Shown here: one piece after another, positions 9,115 through 18,429 of the stretch
Layout of the letters: each line of letters starts with the position of its first letter
Numbering within the stretch: the stretch's first letter is position 1
Assembly: GCA_021201795.1 (NCBI GenBank)
Contig: JAJQEF010000041.1
Location: 17,253 to 81,252 of the forward strand
Source: Rikenellaceae bacterium
GTDB taxonomy: Bacteria > Bacteroidota > Bacteroidia > Bacteroidales > Rikenellaceae
Direction: 5' to 3'
Length of the DNA: 64,000 bases
Made by a program: the position numbers and the translations under genes
The notes under the pieces: generated by a model
What the model was told of the DNA's origin: nothing
The model's input: only the letters and a program-made list of their open reading frames with translations
Databases searched by the model: none

Positions 9115-9759
9115 ATGAGCAATACGGAAAAGGATAAAAAGCCAAAAGTAGCTGAACAGAACATGGAGGAGAAAATTCTTCAGGCTGCAGAATATTTGTT
9201 CCTTAGAAATGGATTTGATTTAACTACTACGGTAGAGATTGCTAAAGTGGCCGGATGTAAGCAGGCTTTGGTACATTATTATTTTCGGACAAAAGAAAAA
9301 CTGTTTTATGCGGTACTCGGAGGTAAGATACAAAAGGTATTTAAGAATTTCGCGTGTCCTAGACCCGGAGAAGGAAATTTCGAGGATAAACTCACACATC
9401 TTATCGAACTTCACTACGATGTGGTAAGGGAGAATCCTGGAATGGCGCTGTTCTTTATAAATGAGTTTAGCCGCCATCCTGAAATGTTGGAAAACCTGAC
9501 TGCCGAATTGGAACTTACCCCCCGGCAGACATGGATCATGTTCGAAAGTGATCTGCGCAAAGCGATAGAGGCAGGCCGTATAAGACCCGTATCACTACCT
9601 CAGCTTATTCTTAACGTGATCTCGCTTAATGCGTTCCCCTATCTGATAAAACCGGTCTATGCCCATTTATGGAATTATGACGACGAAGGGATTAGGTATC
9701 TTTTAGATGACCGGAAGCAAGAGGTCGTGGTTACTATTTTAAACAGCTTAAGACCATGA
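9115..9759 (+). CDS. TetR-family transcriptional regulator
   Basis: One-domain repressor with an N-terminal helix-turn-helix (EEKILQAAEYLFLRNGFDLT through CKQALVHYYFRTKEKLF, about residues 17-65) and a helical ligand-binding domain. The frame could open 102 bp upstream, but that extension overlaps the promoter element and encodes an AT-rich, non-family sequence, so the ATG giving MSNTEKDKK is preferred. The stop overlaps the start of the TolC gene (ATGA), so it is translated with the pump it presumably represses. The arrangement resembles E. coli cecR in front of ybhGFSR. Confidence 0.9.
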   Translation: MSNTEKDKKPKVAEQNMEEKILQAAEYLFLRNGFDLTTTVEIAKVAGCKQALVHYYFRTKEKLFYAVLGGKIQKVFKNFACPRPGEGNFEDKLTHLIELHYDVVRENPGMALFFINEFSRHPEMLENLTAELELTPRQTWIMFESDLRKAIEAGRIRPVSLPQLILNVISLNAFPYLIKPVYAHLWNYDDEGIRYLLDDRKQEVVVTILNSLRP

Positions 9760-11024
9760 GGTGGTTGAAAATTATTTTAGTCGCTCTTCTGTTGAGTGCA
9801 AAAAGTTTTTGTTCGTTCGGGCAGCTCACGATTGAGCAATGCTACGAGTCGGCCAGAGAGAACTACCCACTCATACAGCAATACGGACTTATAAACCTGA
9901 GTGAGCAGTATGACCTGGCTAACGTATCGAAGGCTTATCTGCCGCAGTTCTCTCTTTCCAGTAAAGCGACCTACCAGACTGACGTTACAAGTGTCCCGAT
10001 CTCGATCCCCGGCTATGATATTCCGACCCTCGCAAAGGACCAGTACCAGATTCTCGCGGAGGTGTCGCAGTCCATCTGGGACGGAGGAGTCACCAGAGCC
10101 AACAGAGAAGCGATCCGGGCACAGTCGGAGGTGGAAAGGTCGCAGTTCGAGGTAAATATGTACGGTATAAAAGAGAGGATAAACAATCTTTTTTTCGGTA
10201 TACTACTACTCGACCAACAGATATCGCTGAGCGATATCTACCTCGCGGACCTCGAGGTTAATTACCTGCGCACCGTCAGTTATATGGACAACGGTGTGGT
10301 AAATCAGTCGGACGTGGATGCCGTCCGGGTGGAGCAGCTTACCGCCGGACAAAACCGCACGCAGTTAATATCTAACAGGACGGCATATATAAATATGCTT
10401 TCTGCTTTTATCGGGCTTCCTCTCGATGAACAAACACGACTGGAGAAACCGCAGGTGTTCACAAGACTGGGGACAGCAGAAGCGGTGAACCGGCCGGAGA
10501 TGGCGCTGTACGATGCCCAGCGATCCCAGTTTAATGCCCAGCGATTCGCTGTGAAAGCATCCAATATGCCACAATTCGGGGTATTTGTACAGGGGGGGTA
10601 CGGCAAACCAGGCCTTAATATGTTCGACGACAAGTTCAAAGCGTTTGCCATAGGCGGGGTGCGTCTGTCATGGAACTTCGGCAACTATTACACTCGGCGC
10701 AACAACCTGATGAAAATAGATAACGGCATCCGAAGCGTGGAAGTGCAACGCGAAACATTCCTTTTCAACAACGATCTCCAGCAAACCCAACTCCGTTCAC
10801 AATACGATAAATACCGTCAGATAATGGCCGACGACGATGAGATAATCCGTATGCGTTCGAACATAGTCCGCGCTTCGGAAGCTAAACTGGAGAACGGGAC
10901 TATCAGCGTTACCGACCTTATGCGGGATATGCTGGCAGAGCAGAACGCGAAAGTCAATAAAGCGGTGCACGAGATCGAAGTTATCCAGACTGCATACGAA
11001 ATCAAGAACCTTACAAACGAGTAG
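9756..11024 (+). CDS. TolC-like outer-membrane efflux channel
   Basis: Outer-membrane factor of 422 residues with signal peptide (LLLSAKSFCSFGQ, cleavage after about residue 22) and two internally similar TolC repeats. The helical coiled-coil segments end in the family features LDQQISLSDIYLADLEVNYL and SEAKLENGTISVTDLMRDML. It would form the exit duct for the ABC pump encoded downstream. Start overlaps the TetR stop by 4 bp; the adaptor gene follows after 2 bp. GC content is about 50-60 percent over much of the gene, far above the chromosomal genes in the right half. Confidence 0.92.
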   Translation: MRWLKIILVALLLSAKSFCSFGQLTIEQCYESARENYPLIQQYGLINLSEQYDLANVSKAYLPQFSLSSKATYQTDVTSVPISIPGYDIPTLAKDQYQILAEVSQSIWDGGVTRANREAIRAQSEVERSQFEVNMYGIKERINNLFFGILLLDQQISLSDIYLADLEVNYLRTVSYMDNGVVNQSDVDAVRVEQLTAGQNRTQLISNRTAYINMLSAFIGLPLDEQTRLEKPQVFTRLGTAEAVNRPEMALYDAQRSQFNAQRFAVKASNMPQFGVFVQGGYGKPGLNMFDDKFKAFAIGGVRLSWNFGNYYTRRNNLMKIDNGIRSVEVQRETFLFNNDLQQTQLRSQYDKYRQIMADDDEIIRMRSNIVRASEAKLENGTISVTDLMRDMLAEQNAKVNKAVHEIEVIQTAYEIKNLTNE

Positions 11025-11026
11025 CA

Positions 11027-11926
11027 ATGAGAAAAATATTTATTATTTGCACAGCGATAATCGCATTTTCGTCCTGCAACCGCAACAAATATGACTACGA
11101 CGCCTCGGGGACGTTCGAAGCTACCGAGATAATCGTTTCATCCGAGGCTACCGGGAGGCTCGAATGGTTCAACATCGAAGAGGGTGATGTGGTTGGAAGC
11201 GGCGAACAAGTAGGTCTTGTGGACACCGTGCAGCTACATCTGAATAAGATGCAGCTTCTGGCTAACCGGCAGGCCGTCGAAAGCCGGACCCTCTACATTT
11301 CACAGCAGGTCGCTGCCACACAGCAGCAGATCGCCACCCAGCAACGGGAGAGGGATCGTACCCAAAGGCTTATTGACGCCAATGCGGGCAATACCAAACA
11401 ACTGGACGATATAAACTCCAACATAGCCGTCCTTGAAGAGCAACTTGCCGCCCAGCGGGAATCCTTGCAAAGCAGCAACAGCAGTATATCAGGTGAGGCC
11501 CAAGGGGTGGAGGCACAGGTCGCCGCGGTCGAAGACCGCATACGGCGCAGTATAATAACAAGTCCAATAGACGGGACTGTGCTTCTTAAGTACGTCGAGC
11601 AGGGAGAGTTAACTTCCACCGGAATGCCATTATTCAAAGTGGCCGATCTGGATAATATGATCCTGCGTGCTTATGTGACTAACGGTCAACTTTCGCAGAT
11701 AAAAATAGAACAGCAGGTGACCGTATTTACGGATCTTGGCGATAAGGATTCACGCCGTTATGATGGCACGATAACATGGATCTCAGACCAGGCCGAGTTC
11801 ACACCAAGAACGATACAGACCAAAGATGAACGGGCGAATCTGGTATATGCCATCAAAATAGCCGTGCCCAACGATGGCTATATCAAAATAGGCATGTATG
11901 GTGATATAAATTTCAACGCCCAATGA
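11027..11926 (+). CDS. HlyD-family membrane-fusion lipoprotein (YbhG-like)
   Basis: Periplasmic adaptor linking the inner-membrane ABC-2 pump to the TolC channel. It begins with a lipoprotein signal ending FSSC (Cys17). It then shows a biotinyl-lipoyl-like strand pair (EATGRLEWFNIEEGDVVGSG), a coiled coil of roughly 85 residues rich in Gln, and the second half TSPIDGTVLLKYVEQGE followed by a beta-barrel domain. At 299 residues it is a short adaptor, close to YbhG. Its stop overlaps the following ATPase start by 4 bp. Confidence 0.92.
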   Translation: MRKIFIICTAIIAFSSCNRNKYDYDASGTFEATEIIVSSEATGRLEWFNIEEGDVVGSGEQVGLVDTVQLHLNKMQLLANRQAVESRTLYISQQVAATQQQIATQQRERDRTQRLIDANAGNTKQLDDINSNIAVLEEQLAAQRESLQSSNSSISGEAQGVEAQVAAVEDRIRRSIITSPIDGTVLLKYVEQGELTSTGMPLFKVADLDNMILRAYVTNGQLSQIKIEQQVTVFTDLGDKDSRRYDGTITWISDQAEFTPRTIQTKDERANLVYAIKIAVPNDGYIKIGMYGDINFNAQ

Positions 11927-12828
11927 ATGCTATAGGTGTAAACGGGATTGAAAAATCCTACGGTGAAGTGCATGCCCTCAAAGGGGTGTCTTTCGATGTA
12001 CCGCAAGGAGAACTTTTCGGGATCATAGGACCGGACGGTGCGGGGAAAACTACGCTTTTCCGTATCCTGACAACCCTTATTCTCGCGGACGGGGGGACGG
12101 CACAGGTGGTAGGTCTCGACGTTGTGAACGATTATAAAGAGATACGGAAAAAGGTCGGCTACATGCCGGGCAGATTCTCGCTTTATCAGGATCTCACCGT
12201 GGAAGAGAACCTTAATTTTTTCGCCACGGTATTCAATACCACCGTACAGGAGAATTACGATCTTATCAAGGATATCTATGTGCAGATAGAGCCATTCAAG
12301 AAACGCCGGGCAGGAGCTTTGTCCGGCGGAATGAAACAAAAGCTGGCTCTGTGCTGCGCCCTTATACATAAACCGGAGGTGTTGTTTCTCGATGAACCTA
12401 CTACCGGTGTCGATCCGGTATCACGCAAAGAGTTCTGGGATATGCTTGGAAGGCTTAAAAAACAGGGAATAGCCATCATTGTATCCACACCGTACATGGA
12501 CGAGGCAAGCCTTTGTGACAGTATCGCCCTTATAAACGAAGGGTTGTTCCTGACGATAGATACGCCGGCGGGGATCATAGATTCTTATCCCGAAACTATC
12601 TGGGCGGTAGAAGGCTCCCGGATGCCGCAGATATTGACGCGATTACGTGAAGTGCCGCAGGTTAAAACGGCGTTCGCATTCGGCGACGTGCATCATGTGA
12701 CGGTAGAACCGGATTTTTCGCCGGATGTGTTGAGTGAAATACTTCATAAGGAAGGCTTCCCCGATGCGCGGGTAGAAGCCATAAAACCCAATACAGAGGA
12801 TGCCTATATGCTCCTCGCCGGGAAATAG
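11923..12828 (+). CDS. ABC-2 exporter ATPase (N-terminal half of a YbhF-like pair)
   Basis: ATP-binding subunit with Walker A GPDGAGKTT at about residue 37, signature LSGGMKQKLAL, Walker B VLFLDEPTTGVDP and H-loop region IIVSTPYMDEA, plus a C-terminal extension of about 80 residues typical of ABC-2 drug exporters. In E. coli YbhF two such domains are fused; here the first domain is a separate gene, followed by the second after 2 bp. Confidence 0.9.
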   Translation: MNAIGVNGIEKSYGEVHALKGVSFDVPQGELFGIIGPDGAGKTTLFRILTTLILADGGTAQVVGLDVVNDYKEIRKKVGYMPGRFSLYQDLTVEENLNFFATVFNTTVQENYDLIKDIYVQIEPFKKRRAGALSGGMKQKLALCCALIHKPEVLFLDEPTTGVDPVSRKEFWDMLGRLKKQGIAIIVSTPYMDEASLCDSIALINEGLFLTIDTPAGIIDSYPETIWAVEGSRMPQILTRLREVPQVKTAFAFGDVHHVTVEPDFSPDVLSEILHKEGFPDARVEAIKPNTEDAYMLLAGK

Positions 12829-12830
12829 CT

Positions 12831-13574
12831 ATGGATAAGGATATTGTTATAAATACCGATAAACTGACCAAGAAATTCGTAAGTTTCACCGCCGTCGATC
12901 ATATTACGTTCGATGTACGACAAGGTGAGATATTCGGATTCCTTGGGGCCAACGGTGCGGGAAAAACAACTGCGATGCGAATGCTCTGCGGCCTGAGCAA
13001 ACCGACCGAAGGTAAAGGAACCGTCGCAGGGTTCGATATTTCCCGACAACAGGAAAATATAAAGAAGAATATCGGCTACATGAGTCAGAAGTTCTCACTC
13101 TATGAAGACCTCAAAGTATGGGAAAATAGCCGGCTCTTCGGCGGGATATACGGTTTGACCGATAAGCAGATAGCCGATGGAACAGACGAGATGCTGCGCA
13201 AACTGGATTTTGAACAAGAGCGCAACACGCTTGTCAAATCGCTTCCGCTTGGCTGGAAGCAGAAACTGGCCTTCTCGCTCGCCATTTTCCACAACCCGAA
13301 GATCGTGTTCCTCGATGAGCCGACTGGAGGTGTTGACCCGGCCACACGCCGTAAATTCTGGGAGTTGATATATGACGCCTCCGAAAGAGGGATAACGGTA
13401 TTCGTCACGACCCACTATATGGATGAGGCTGAATATTGTGACCGGGTATCAATCATGGTCGATGGCCGTATAGATGCACTCGATTCACCCAAAAGGTTAA
13501 AAGAACACTATTCGGCACAGAGCATGGACGAAGTATTCACAAAGATCGCCCGCAAGGCGCAACGGGGGGATTGA
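12831..13574 (+). CDS. ABC-2 exporter ATPase (C-terminal half of a YbhF-like pair)
   Basis: Second ATP-binding subunit: Walker A GANGAGKTT, Walker B IVFLDEPTGGVDP, H-loop VTTHYMDEAEYCD. The signature reads LPLGWKQKLAFS instead of LSGGQ. The same substitution is typical of the second ATPase domain of YbhF-type proteins, which suggests an asymmetric heterodimer with the preceding ATPase. It ends SMDEVFTKIARK, the family's usual tail. The permease gene begins directly after the stop. Confidence 0.9.
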   Translation: MDKDIVINTDKLTKKFVSFTAVDHITFDVRQGEIFGFLGANGAGKTTAMRMLCGLSKPTEGKGTVAGFDISRQQENIKKNIGYMSQKFSLYEDLKVWENSRLFGGIYGLTDKQIADGTDEMLRKLDFEQERNTLVKSLPLGWKQKLAFSLAIFHNPKIVFLDEPTGGVDPATRRKFWELIYDASERGITVFVTTHYMDEAEYCDRVSIMVDGRIDALDSPKRLKEHYSAQSMDEVFTKIARKAQRGD

Positions 13575-13577
13575 GTG

Positions 13578-14690
13578 ATGAAACAGTTTTTTGCCTTCGT
13601 TAAAAAGGAGTTCTTCCATATTTTTCGAGATCGCCGTACAATGCTGATCCTGCTTGCCATGCCTGTTGTGCTGGTCATTCTGTTCGGGTTTGCCATAACC
13701 ACCGAGGTCAACAACGTCCGTCTTGCGGTATACGCACCCTCAAAAGATAACCTGTCGAGGCTCATCACCGACCGCTTCGACGCTAACCCCTACTTCAGCA
13801 TAGTGGACATCGTACAAAGTCCGGCTGATATAGACAGGCTGTTCAGGGAGAACAAAGCTGATGTTACACTGGTGTTCGGGGAAGATTTCGAGAACAACCT
13901 AATGCATACCGGAGAGGCGTCGGTTCAGCTGATAGTGGACGGAAGCGAACCCAATACCGCAACTATGATGTCGTCCTATACCACGGGGATACTTGCCACC
14001 TATCAGGCTGAACTTTCTGCCGGCTCATCCGCCGGAGGGGGATTCACGGTCATACCGGATGTAAAACTACTGTACAATCCGCAGATGAAGAGTGCGTACA
14101 ACTTTGTTCCCGGCGTAATGGGGCTTATCCTCATGCTCATATGCGCCATGATGACCTCCATCTCTATCGTCCGGGAAAAGGAGCGAGGAACAATGGAGGT
14201 GCTTCTGGTATCCCCTATGCGGCCAATTAGCATCATCCTGGCTAAAGTGGTTCCTTATTTCTGTATCTCGGCATTCAATGTCGTAACGATAATACTTCTT
14301 GCGGTGTTCGTGTTGAAAGTCCCTCTTACAGGTAGTATTTTCTGGATCTCCGTAATTTCACTTCTTTATATTTTCGTTGCGCTCGCCCTCGGGATTACGA
14401 TATCTTCATTGGTGCAGAATCAGGTAAGCGCAATGCTCGCTTCGGCAATGGGTCTTATGATGCCGGTCATGGTCTTCTCGGGAATGATATTCCCGATCGA
14501 GAATATGCCCAATATACTTCAGTGGCTCTCCAACATAATCCCGGCACGGTGGTATATCGAAGGGATCAAAAAACTGATGATACAGGGGTTGTCCGTAGAA
14601 TACGTATTGAAAGAACTGGCCATCTTATCTGTGATGGGGACTGTTTTGATAACAGTAAGCCTTAAACTCTTTAAAAACCGACTCGAATAG
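13578..14690 (+). CDS. ABC-2 type permease (YbhS-like)
   Basis: Inner-membrane subunit with the standard ABC-2 layout: one N-terminal helix (MLILLAMPVVLVILFGFAI), a periplasmic domain of about 130 residues, then five helices including PGVMGLILMLICAMMTSISI and the conserved EKERGTMEVLLVSPMRP motif. The ATG at 13578 is preferred to the GTG directly before it. It is followed after 2 bp by a second permease; the two would form the heterodimeric channel. Confidence 0.92.
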   Translation: MKQFFAFVKKEFFHIFRDRRTMLILLAMPVVLVILFGFAITTEVNNVRLAVYAPSKDNLSRLITDRFDANPYFSIVDIVQSPADIDRLFRENKADVTLVFGEDFENNLMHTGEASVQLIVDGSEPNTATMMSSYTTGILATYQAELSAGSSAGGGFTVIPDVKLLYNPQMKSAYNFVPGVMGLILMLICAMMTSISIVREKERGTMEVLLVSPMRPISIILAKVVPYFCISAFNVVTIILLAVFVLKVPLTGSIFWISVISLLYIFVALALGITISSLVQNQVSAMLASAMGLMMPVMVFSGMIFPIENMPNILQWLSNIIPARWYIEGIKKLMIQGLSVEYVLKELAILSVMGTVLITVSLKLFKNRLE

Positions 14691-14692
14691 CC

Positions 14693-15808
14693 ATGCTCAA
14701 ATATCTACTCGAAAAAGAAATCAAGCAGTTTATACGCAACTCCCTGCTGCCCCGGCTGGTGTTGTTCATGCCTGTAATGATGCTTCTGATCACGCCGTGG
14801 GCGGCCGATCTTATCACCAAGAACGTGAAGCTTGTCGTTGTGGATCACGACCACTCTACTTTCTCACACAGGTTCGTAAATAAGGCAACTGCATCGGACT
14901 ATTTTCTGATGTACGGCAGTTCCGGTTCGTATGACCAGGCAATGGAGCTGATCGAAAAGGGTGATGCCGACATCATCCTGGAAATACCGCATAATTTCGA
15001 ACGCGACCTTATGCGCAGCGGCATCGCCCGGGTATTGATCTCGGCAAATACAGTGAACGGAACTAAAGGTTCACTCGGCAGTTCCTACCTTTCACAGATC
15101 ACTGCCGGCTTCGGTGAAGAATTATCCAAGGAAACCGGCAGGCCACTTGTTGTCGAGCCGCGCAGTGCCACGCTGAAGGTCGTGCCCAATATCAGGTATA
15201 ACCCAACTATGGACTATAAAAAATTCATGGTTCCAGCATTTATGGTTATGCTCCTGACGCTTATATGCGGGTTCCTTCCCGCGTTGAACATCGTCATGGA
15301 AAAAGAAACCGGTACCATCGAGCAGATCAACGTTACTCCGGTCGGCAAAATAACATTTATCCTTGCCAAACTTATACCCTACTGGATAATGGGGGTGATC
15401 GTACTAACACTAAGTCTTGTTATTGCATGGCTGGTGTATGGGATAGTCCCGGCGGGGAGTCTTCTTGCCATTTATACGGGCTTTGTGGTTTATGTAATTG
15501 CGTTGTCCGGTTTCGGAATCGTGGTCTCAAATTATTCGGCGACCATGCAGCAGGCGATGTTCGTTATGTTCTTCTTTATGATGATATTTATCTTGATGAG
15601 CGGACTGTTTACCCCGGTCAGCAGTATGCCGGACTGGGCCCAAAAAATAACACTCGTCAATCCGCTAAGATATTTCATCAAAATAATGCGAAGCATATTC
15701 TTCAAAGCCAGTACCGTCGCCGACCTTTGGTTAGATTATACCGTACTTGTGGGGTTCGCAATGCTGTCGAACCTCTGGGCGGTCCTGAGTTACAGGAAGA
15801 CATCATGA
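14693..15808 (+). CDS. ABC-2 type permease (YbhR-like)
   Basis: Second permease, also 371 residues, with the same topology. It has an N-terminal helix, a large periplasmic domain (VVVDHDHSTFSHRFVNKA), and five C-terminal helices with the coupling motif EKETGTIEQINVTPVGK. It ends near NPLRYFIKIMRSIFFK, the usual end motif of YbhR/YhhJ proteins. Last gene of the TetR-TolC-HlyD-ATPase-ATPase-permease-permease operon. Confidence 0.92.
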   Translation: MLKYLLEKEIKQFIRNSLLPRLVLFMPVMMLLITPWAADLITKNVKLVVVDHDHSTFSHRFVNKATASDYFLMYGSSGSYDQAMELIEKGDADIILEIPHNFERDLMRSGIARVLISANTVNGTKGSLGSSYLSQITAGFGEELSKETGRPLVVEPRSATLKVVPNIRYNPTMDYKKFMVPAFMVMLLTLICGFLPALNIVMEKETGTIEQINVTPVGKITFILAKLIPYWIMGVIVLTLSLVIAWLVYGIVPAGSLLAIYTGFVVYVIALSGFGIVVSNYSATMQQAMFVMFFFMMIFILMSGLFTPVSSMPDWAQKITLVNPLRYFIKIMRSIFFKASTVADLWLDYTVLVGFAMLSNLWAVLSYRKTS

Positions 15809-15880
15809 TTGAAAACGACATCCATTCTTTACAAATAATGGTTCATTTAAATAGTAATAACCCAATAAGATTTATAGAAA

Positions 15881-16438
15881 ATGAAAGCAAAAATTTTATT
15901 CACAGCATTCTTTTCAATAATGTTTGCAAACATTGCCTTTTCAAAAAACGACGGCAAGCTCGAAGTGATGGTATCATTCGAACGTCAAGACGGCCTGGGC
16001 AGCAACCAATACGCTGTCTGGATCGAGGACGATGCCGGGAAACTTGTAAAAACACTCTATGTAACACGTTTCACTGCCGAAGGCGGATATGTTTCCCGTC
16101 CGGGCTGTACCCCGCAGTGGGTGGAAAAAGCTGATGCACAGAATATGAGCAAAGAACAAGTAGATGTTTTTTCAGGAGCTACGCCGGTCACCGGCGACCA
16201 TACTTACACTTGGGATTTAACAGATGACAAAGGAAATAAAGTCGCTCCCGGCAAATATACTTTCATTGTCCAGGGAACATACTTCTATCCGGACAGTCAG
16301 GTTCTTTTCAAAGGAAGTGTCGATGTCAGCACATCGGAAGACGTGATAGTAGTAACTACACCCGAATATTCCACGGATGAAGTACAAAACAAAGGAATGA
16401 TTAGAGGTGTAATAGCAAAATATAATCTTGAAACCTAA
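15881..16438 (+). CDS. Secreted DUF2271-type protein
   Basis: A 185-residue protein with a signal peptide (ILFTAFFSIMFANIAFS, cleavage near residue 21) and a single beta-rich domain with DDAGKLVKTLYVTRF and HTYTWDLTDDKGNKVAPGKY. This is the pattern of DUF2271 proteins, often found beside flavin-reductase or PepSY genes; their function is unknown. It lies 72 bp after the pump operon and 72 bp before a truncated nitroreductase. Confidence 0.75.
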   Translation: MKAKILFTAFFSIMFANIAFSKNDGKLEVMVSFERQDGLGSNQYAVWIEDDAGKLVKTLYVTRFTAEGGYVSRPGCTPQWVEKADAQNMSKEQVDVFSGATPVTGDHTYTWDLTDDKGNKVAPGKYTFIVQGTYFYPDSQVLFKGSVDVSTSEDVIVVTTPEYSTDEVQNKGMIRGVIAKYNLET

Positions 16439-16510
16439 TCCTTCAAGCAAGAAGTTAATAGCGTAAAATACTATGAAAACGACAATAACAAAAAACAGTC
16501 GATCCTCGAG

Positions 16511-16861
16511 ATGAATGAGCAAATGTATTCAGCGATTTTTACCCGTGCGTCGACACGAAAATTTGATGCAACACTTCTTCCTTCTGAAACATTGGATCAA
16601 ATTGAAGCGTTCATTTCAACTCTAGAGCCGCTTTTGCCTGATGTGGGACTTACCTACAAAGTTGTGAATGCCGACCAAGTCAAGGGTTTGGCACTTCCAA
16701 AAGCTCCGCACTTCCTGCTCATTTCGGGAAAGGAACACCCTTCGCGTAATATCTGCGCCGGATTTCTATTCCAACACGTAGTGTTGTATATGTATACTAT
16801 CGGACTGGCAGCACGCTGGCTCAGCGGCGTCAAAAGTAAAATGATTGTTGAAGCTCAGTAG
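16511..16861 (+). pseudogene. Nitroreductase-family protein, C-terminal half missing
   Basis: The first 112 or so residues look like a nitroreductase of the putative TM-nitroreductase group: IFTRASTRKFDATLLP at the start, then PHFLLISGKEHPSRN and IGLAARWLSG. The family is normally 200 residues or more and the FMN-contacting C-terminal half is absent. Homology seems to stop near SGVKSKM, followed by a few unrelated residues and TAG. The sequence then runs straight into a truncated integrase on the other strand, so a rearrangement at about 16842-16890 removed both 3' halves. Confidence 0.75.
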
Positions 16862-17814
16862 GTATCTTTTGTGCTTTATTCCAACCTTTAATTTGAGTAG
16901 TAACAAATTGATCGGCAAGATCGGAATATGACATACCTGTGAAGCAGGAGAATATAAATGCATCCCTCACTTCTTCTAATCGTATGGTATTGAAATTATG
17001 TTTCATCAACTTCTCTACTTTCTCAATTTCGAGGTATCCCCTATCCACTCTATCCAAATTCATTTTATAGAAGAAGAACGGATCGTAAATGGACTTGCCC
17101 GATGCCCTGCCCATAGAGAATACCCGTTTCATGATCTGAATAAGTTTCTTAGCGGAGTTGTTACAGTTGCATTTTTCTCCTTTCAGGAAATTTTCAAAGG
17201 ATATTATAATATCCAAAGTGATCCTGTCGTACTCGATGTCGATAGGTTCCTTAAAGTTAAGAGATTTTGAAGTCCACGGGTTTATTATCTTCCTCGTGCT
17301 TTTTGATCCTCAGATACTCATTCAGTTCCCGTTCCGATAAATTCTTTCTTTGGATAAATTCTTCGAACCTATTATATGAGTTCTTCTCTTTGGTATAGGT
17401 AGCCCGAACAATCTCTTTACCGATCAGGGTTTCTCGTTCTTTTAGGTAATTGCGGAAGTCTTTTAGGAAATAATATTTTTCCTTCTCCGGCATAAGGCTC
17501 GGCAATATCCCGTTATAGGCGTTTATCAGCAATTCGGGGGTGATTTTATACTCTTGCATAAGGAAGGCATGGTAATGCTTATTTAGAGTATTGGAGATGT
17601 TATTTAGCTGTGTATTGGATGTATGAGTGTCTGCGGATTTTCCTAATACACCATATGTCTCGGCGTTCCATAGTTCAGGCTTGACACGGAGCTTGGCGCT
17701 AAACTCCTTTTTATCGGAATTAACTGTTAATTTCACCATTACGGGGACTTTGCCCTCTTTGTCGATTTCTTTCTTTTTCAGATAGAAACTCACTTTAAAT
17801 GTACTTCTGCTCAT
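16862..17814 (-). pseudogene. Bacteroides-type tyrosine recombinase, frameshifted and truncated
   Basis: The N-terminal 180 residues are intact: the arm-binding start MSRSTFKVSFYLKKKEIDKE, WNAETYG and the start of the SAM-like domain. The frame is lost at 17257-17270 (a run of four A on the coding strand). It continues in another frame through SLNFKEPIDIEYDRI, IIISFENFLKGEKC and VRDAFIFSCFTGMSYSDLAD. The catalytic C-terminus (HxxR, second His and Tyr) is missing altogether. It is thus dead twice over. The start lies about 370 bp from a GTCCCACGATTTG motif that also lies upstream of the intact integrase of this island. Confidence 0.85.
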
Positions 17815-18007
17815 AATTCACAAAATTAGGTAGTTGAAAACTATTCTGAAGTACCTTTTCAGGACACGGCAGAGACTTTGTTCGGACAATCTAATAAATT
17901 AAATATAAGCATTTTACGTTTCGAGCTACCACTTTTAAAAGTGGTGGCTTATAAGTAGCTCGAATGTGTCTGAGAAGTGTAAAATGAATGTCAGGGAGAG
18001 GGAATAA

Positions 18008-18041
18008 AAAAACCTGAAATTCAGTCGAATTTCAGGTTTTT
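18008..18041. terminator. Intrinsic bidirectional hairpin terminator
   Basis: A perfect 15-bp stem, AAAAACCTGAAATTC with GAATTTCAGGTTTTT, closes the loop AGTC and carries A and T runs at both ends. It separates the integrase remnant on the left from the defence operon on the right. No gene ends next to it now. Confidence 0.75.
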
Positions 18042-18178
18042 GTCTTGATAATGAGTTATTTATGTCCTTTTGCGCTCTTTGAACGCTTATTACTAAATAA
18101 CCTTTAGCGGGATGGACGGAAAATGAACCTATGCACTTTCCGTTGATTACCAGTATTTTGTAAAGCCTGAAAACGGTA

Positions 18179-18191
18179 GTCCCACGATTTG
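18179..18191. repeat. Left copy of a 13-bp direct repeat, candidate attachment or integrase site
   Basis: GTCCCACGATTTG occurs here and again at 27672-27684 in the same orientation, about 9.5 kb apart. The left copy is followed by ACCCACGAAATTT, a second near-copy of the CCCACGA core. Both copies lie upstream of an integrase of the same family. Confidence 0.5.
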
Positions 18192-18399
18192 ACCCACGAA
18201 ATTTCTGCACCAATTTTCAGTCTATTGCATTGTACCAATGAACTTTATGTAAAAATAGTAATTTTTTAAAGAAACTGATCATTCTAATGTACATTTATAT
18301 CCAATCATTTTCTAAAATCATTTGACATTCTTGTTATAGGAATGAATGTCTATTTTGAAAATATATGAAAGTTAAGGTGTGATAATCAAGAAGTTTTAG

Positions 18400-18407
18400 T
18401 AATTTTG
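18400..18407 (+). promoter_or_regulatory. Putative -7 element of the five-gene defence operon
   Basis: TAATTTTG matches TAnnTTTG and lies 22 bp before the methyltransferase ATG. No clear -33 TTTG is present at the right distance. Confidence 0.4.
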
Positions 18408-18429
18408 TGCCCAACTTTATACTTAAATA

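Larger units (their letters stand above)
17815..18429. other. Intergenic region at the left end of the island
   Basis: No gene is supported in this stretch. It holds a strong hairpin terminator, a pair of CCCACGA repeats (18181 and 18193) and a promoter candidate just before the methyltransferase gene, each listed separately. The last 200 bp are strongly AT-rich. Confidence 0.6.

Noticed and set aside
18100..18125. Possible tRNA-Asp fragment (GCGGGATGGACGG) as the far attachment site
   Set aside because: About 18 of 25 bases match the tRNA 3' end, but there is no longer identity and the orientation relative to the neighbouring repeats does not fit an attL/attR pair.
18160..18176. GTAAAGCCTGAAAACGG resembling the tRNA-Asp terminator stem
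   Set aside because: It is inverted relative to the copy near 27760 and differs by an inserted base; the right copy is explained by the terminator.
17935..18213. 92-codon minus-strand frame as a gene
   Set aside because: It runs through the perfect hairpin terminator and the CCCACGA repeats, and the product resembles nothing.
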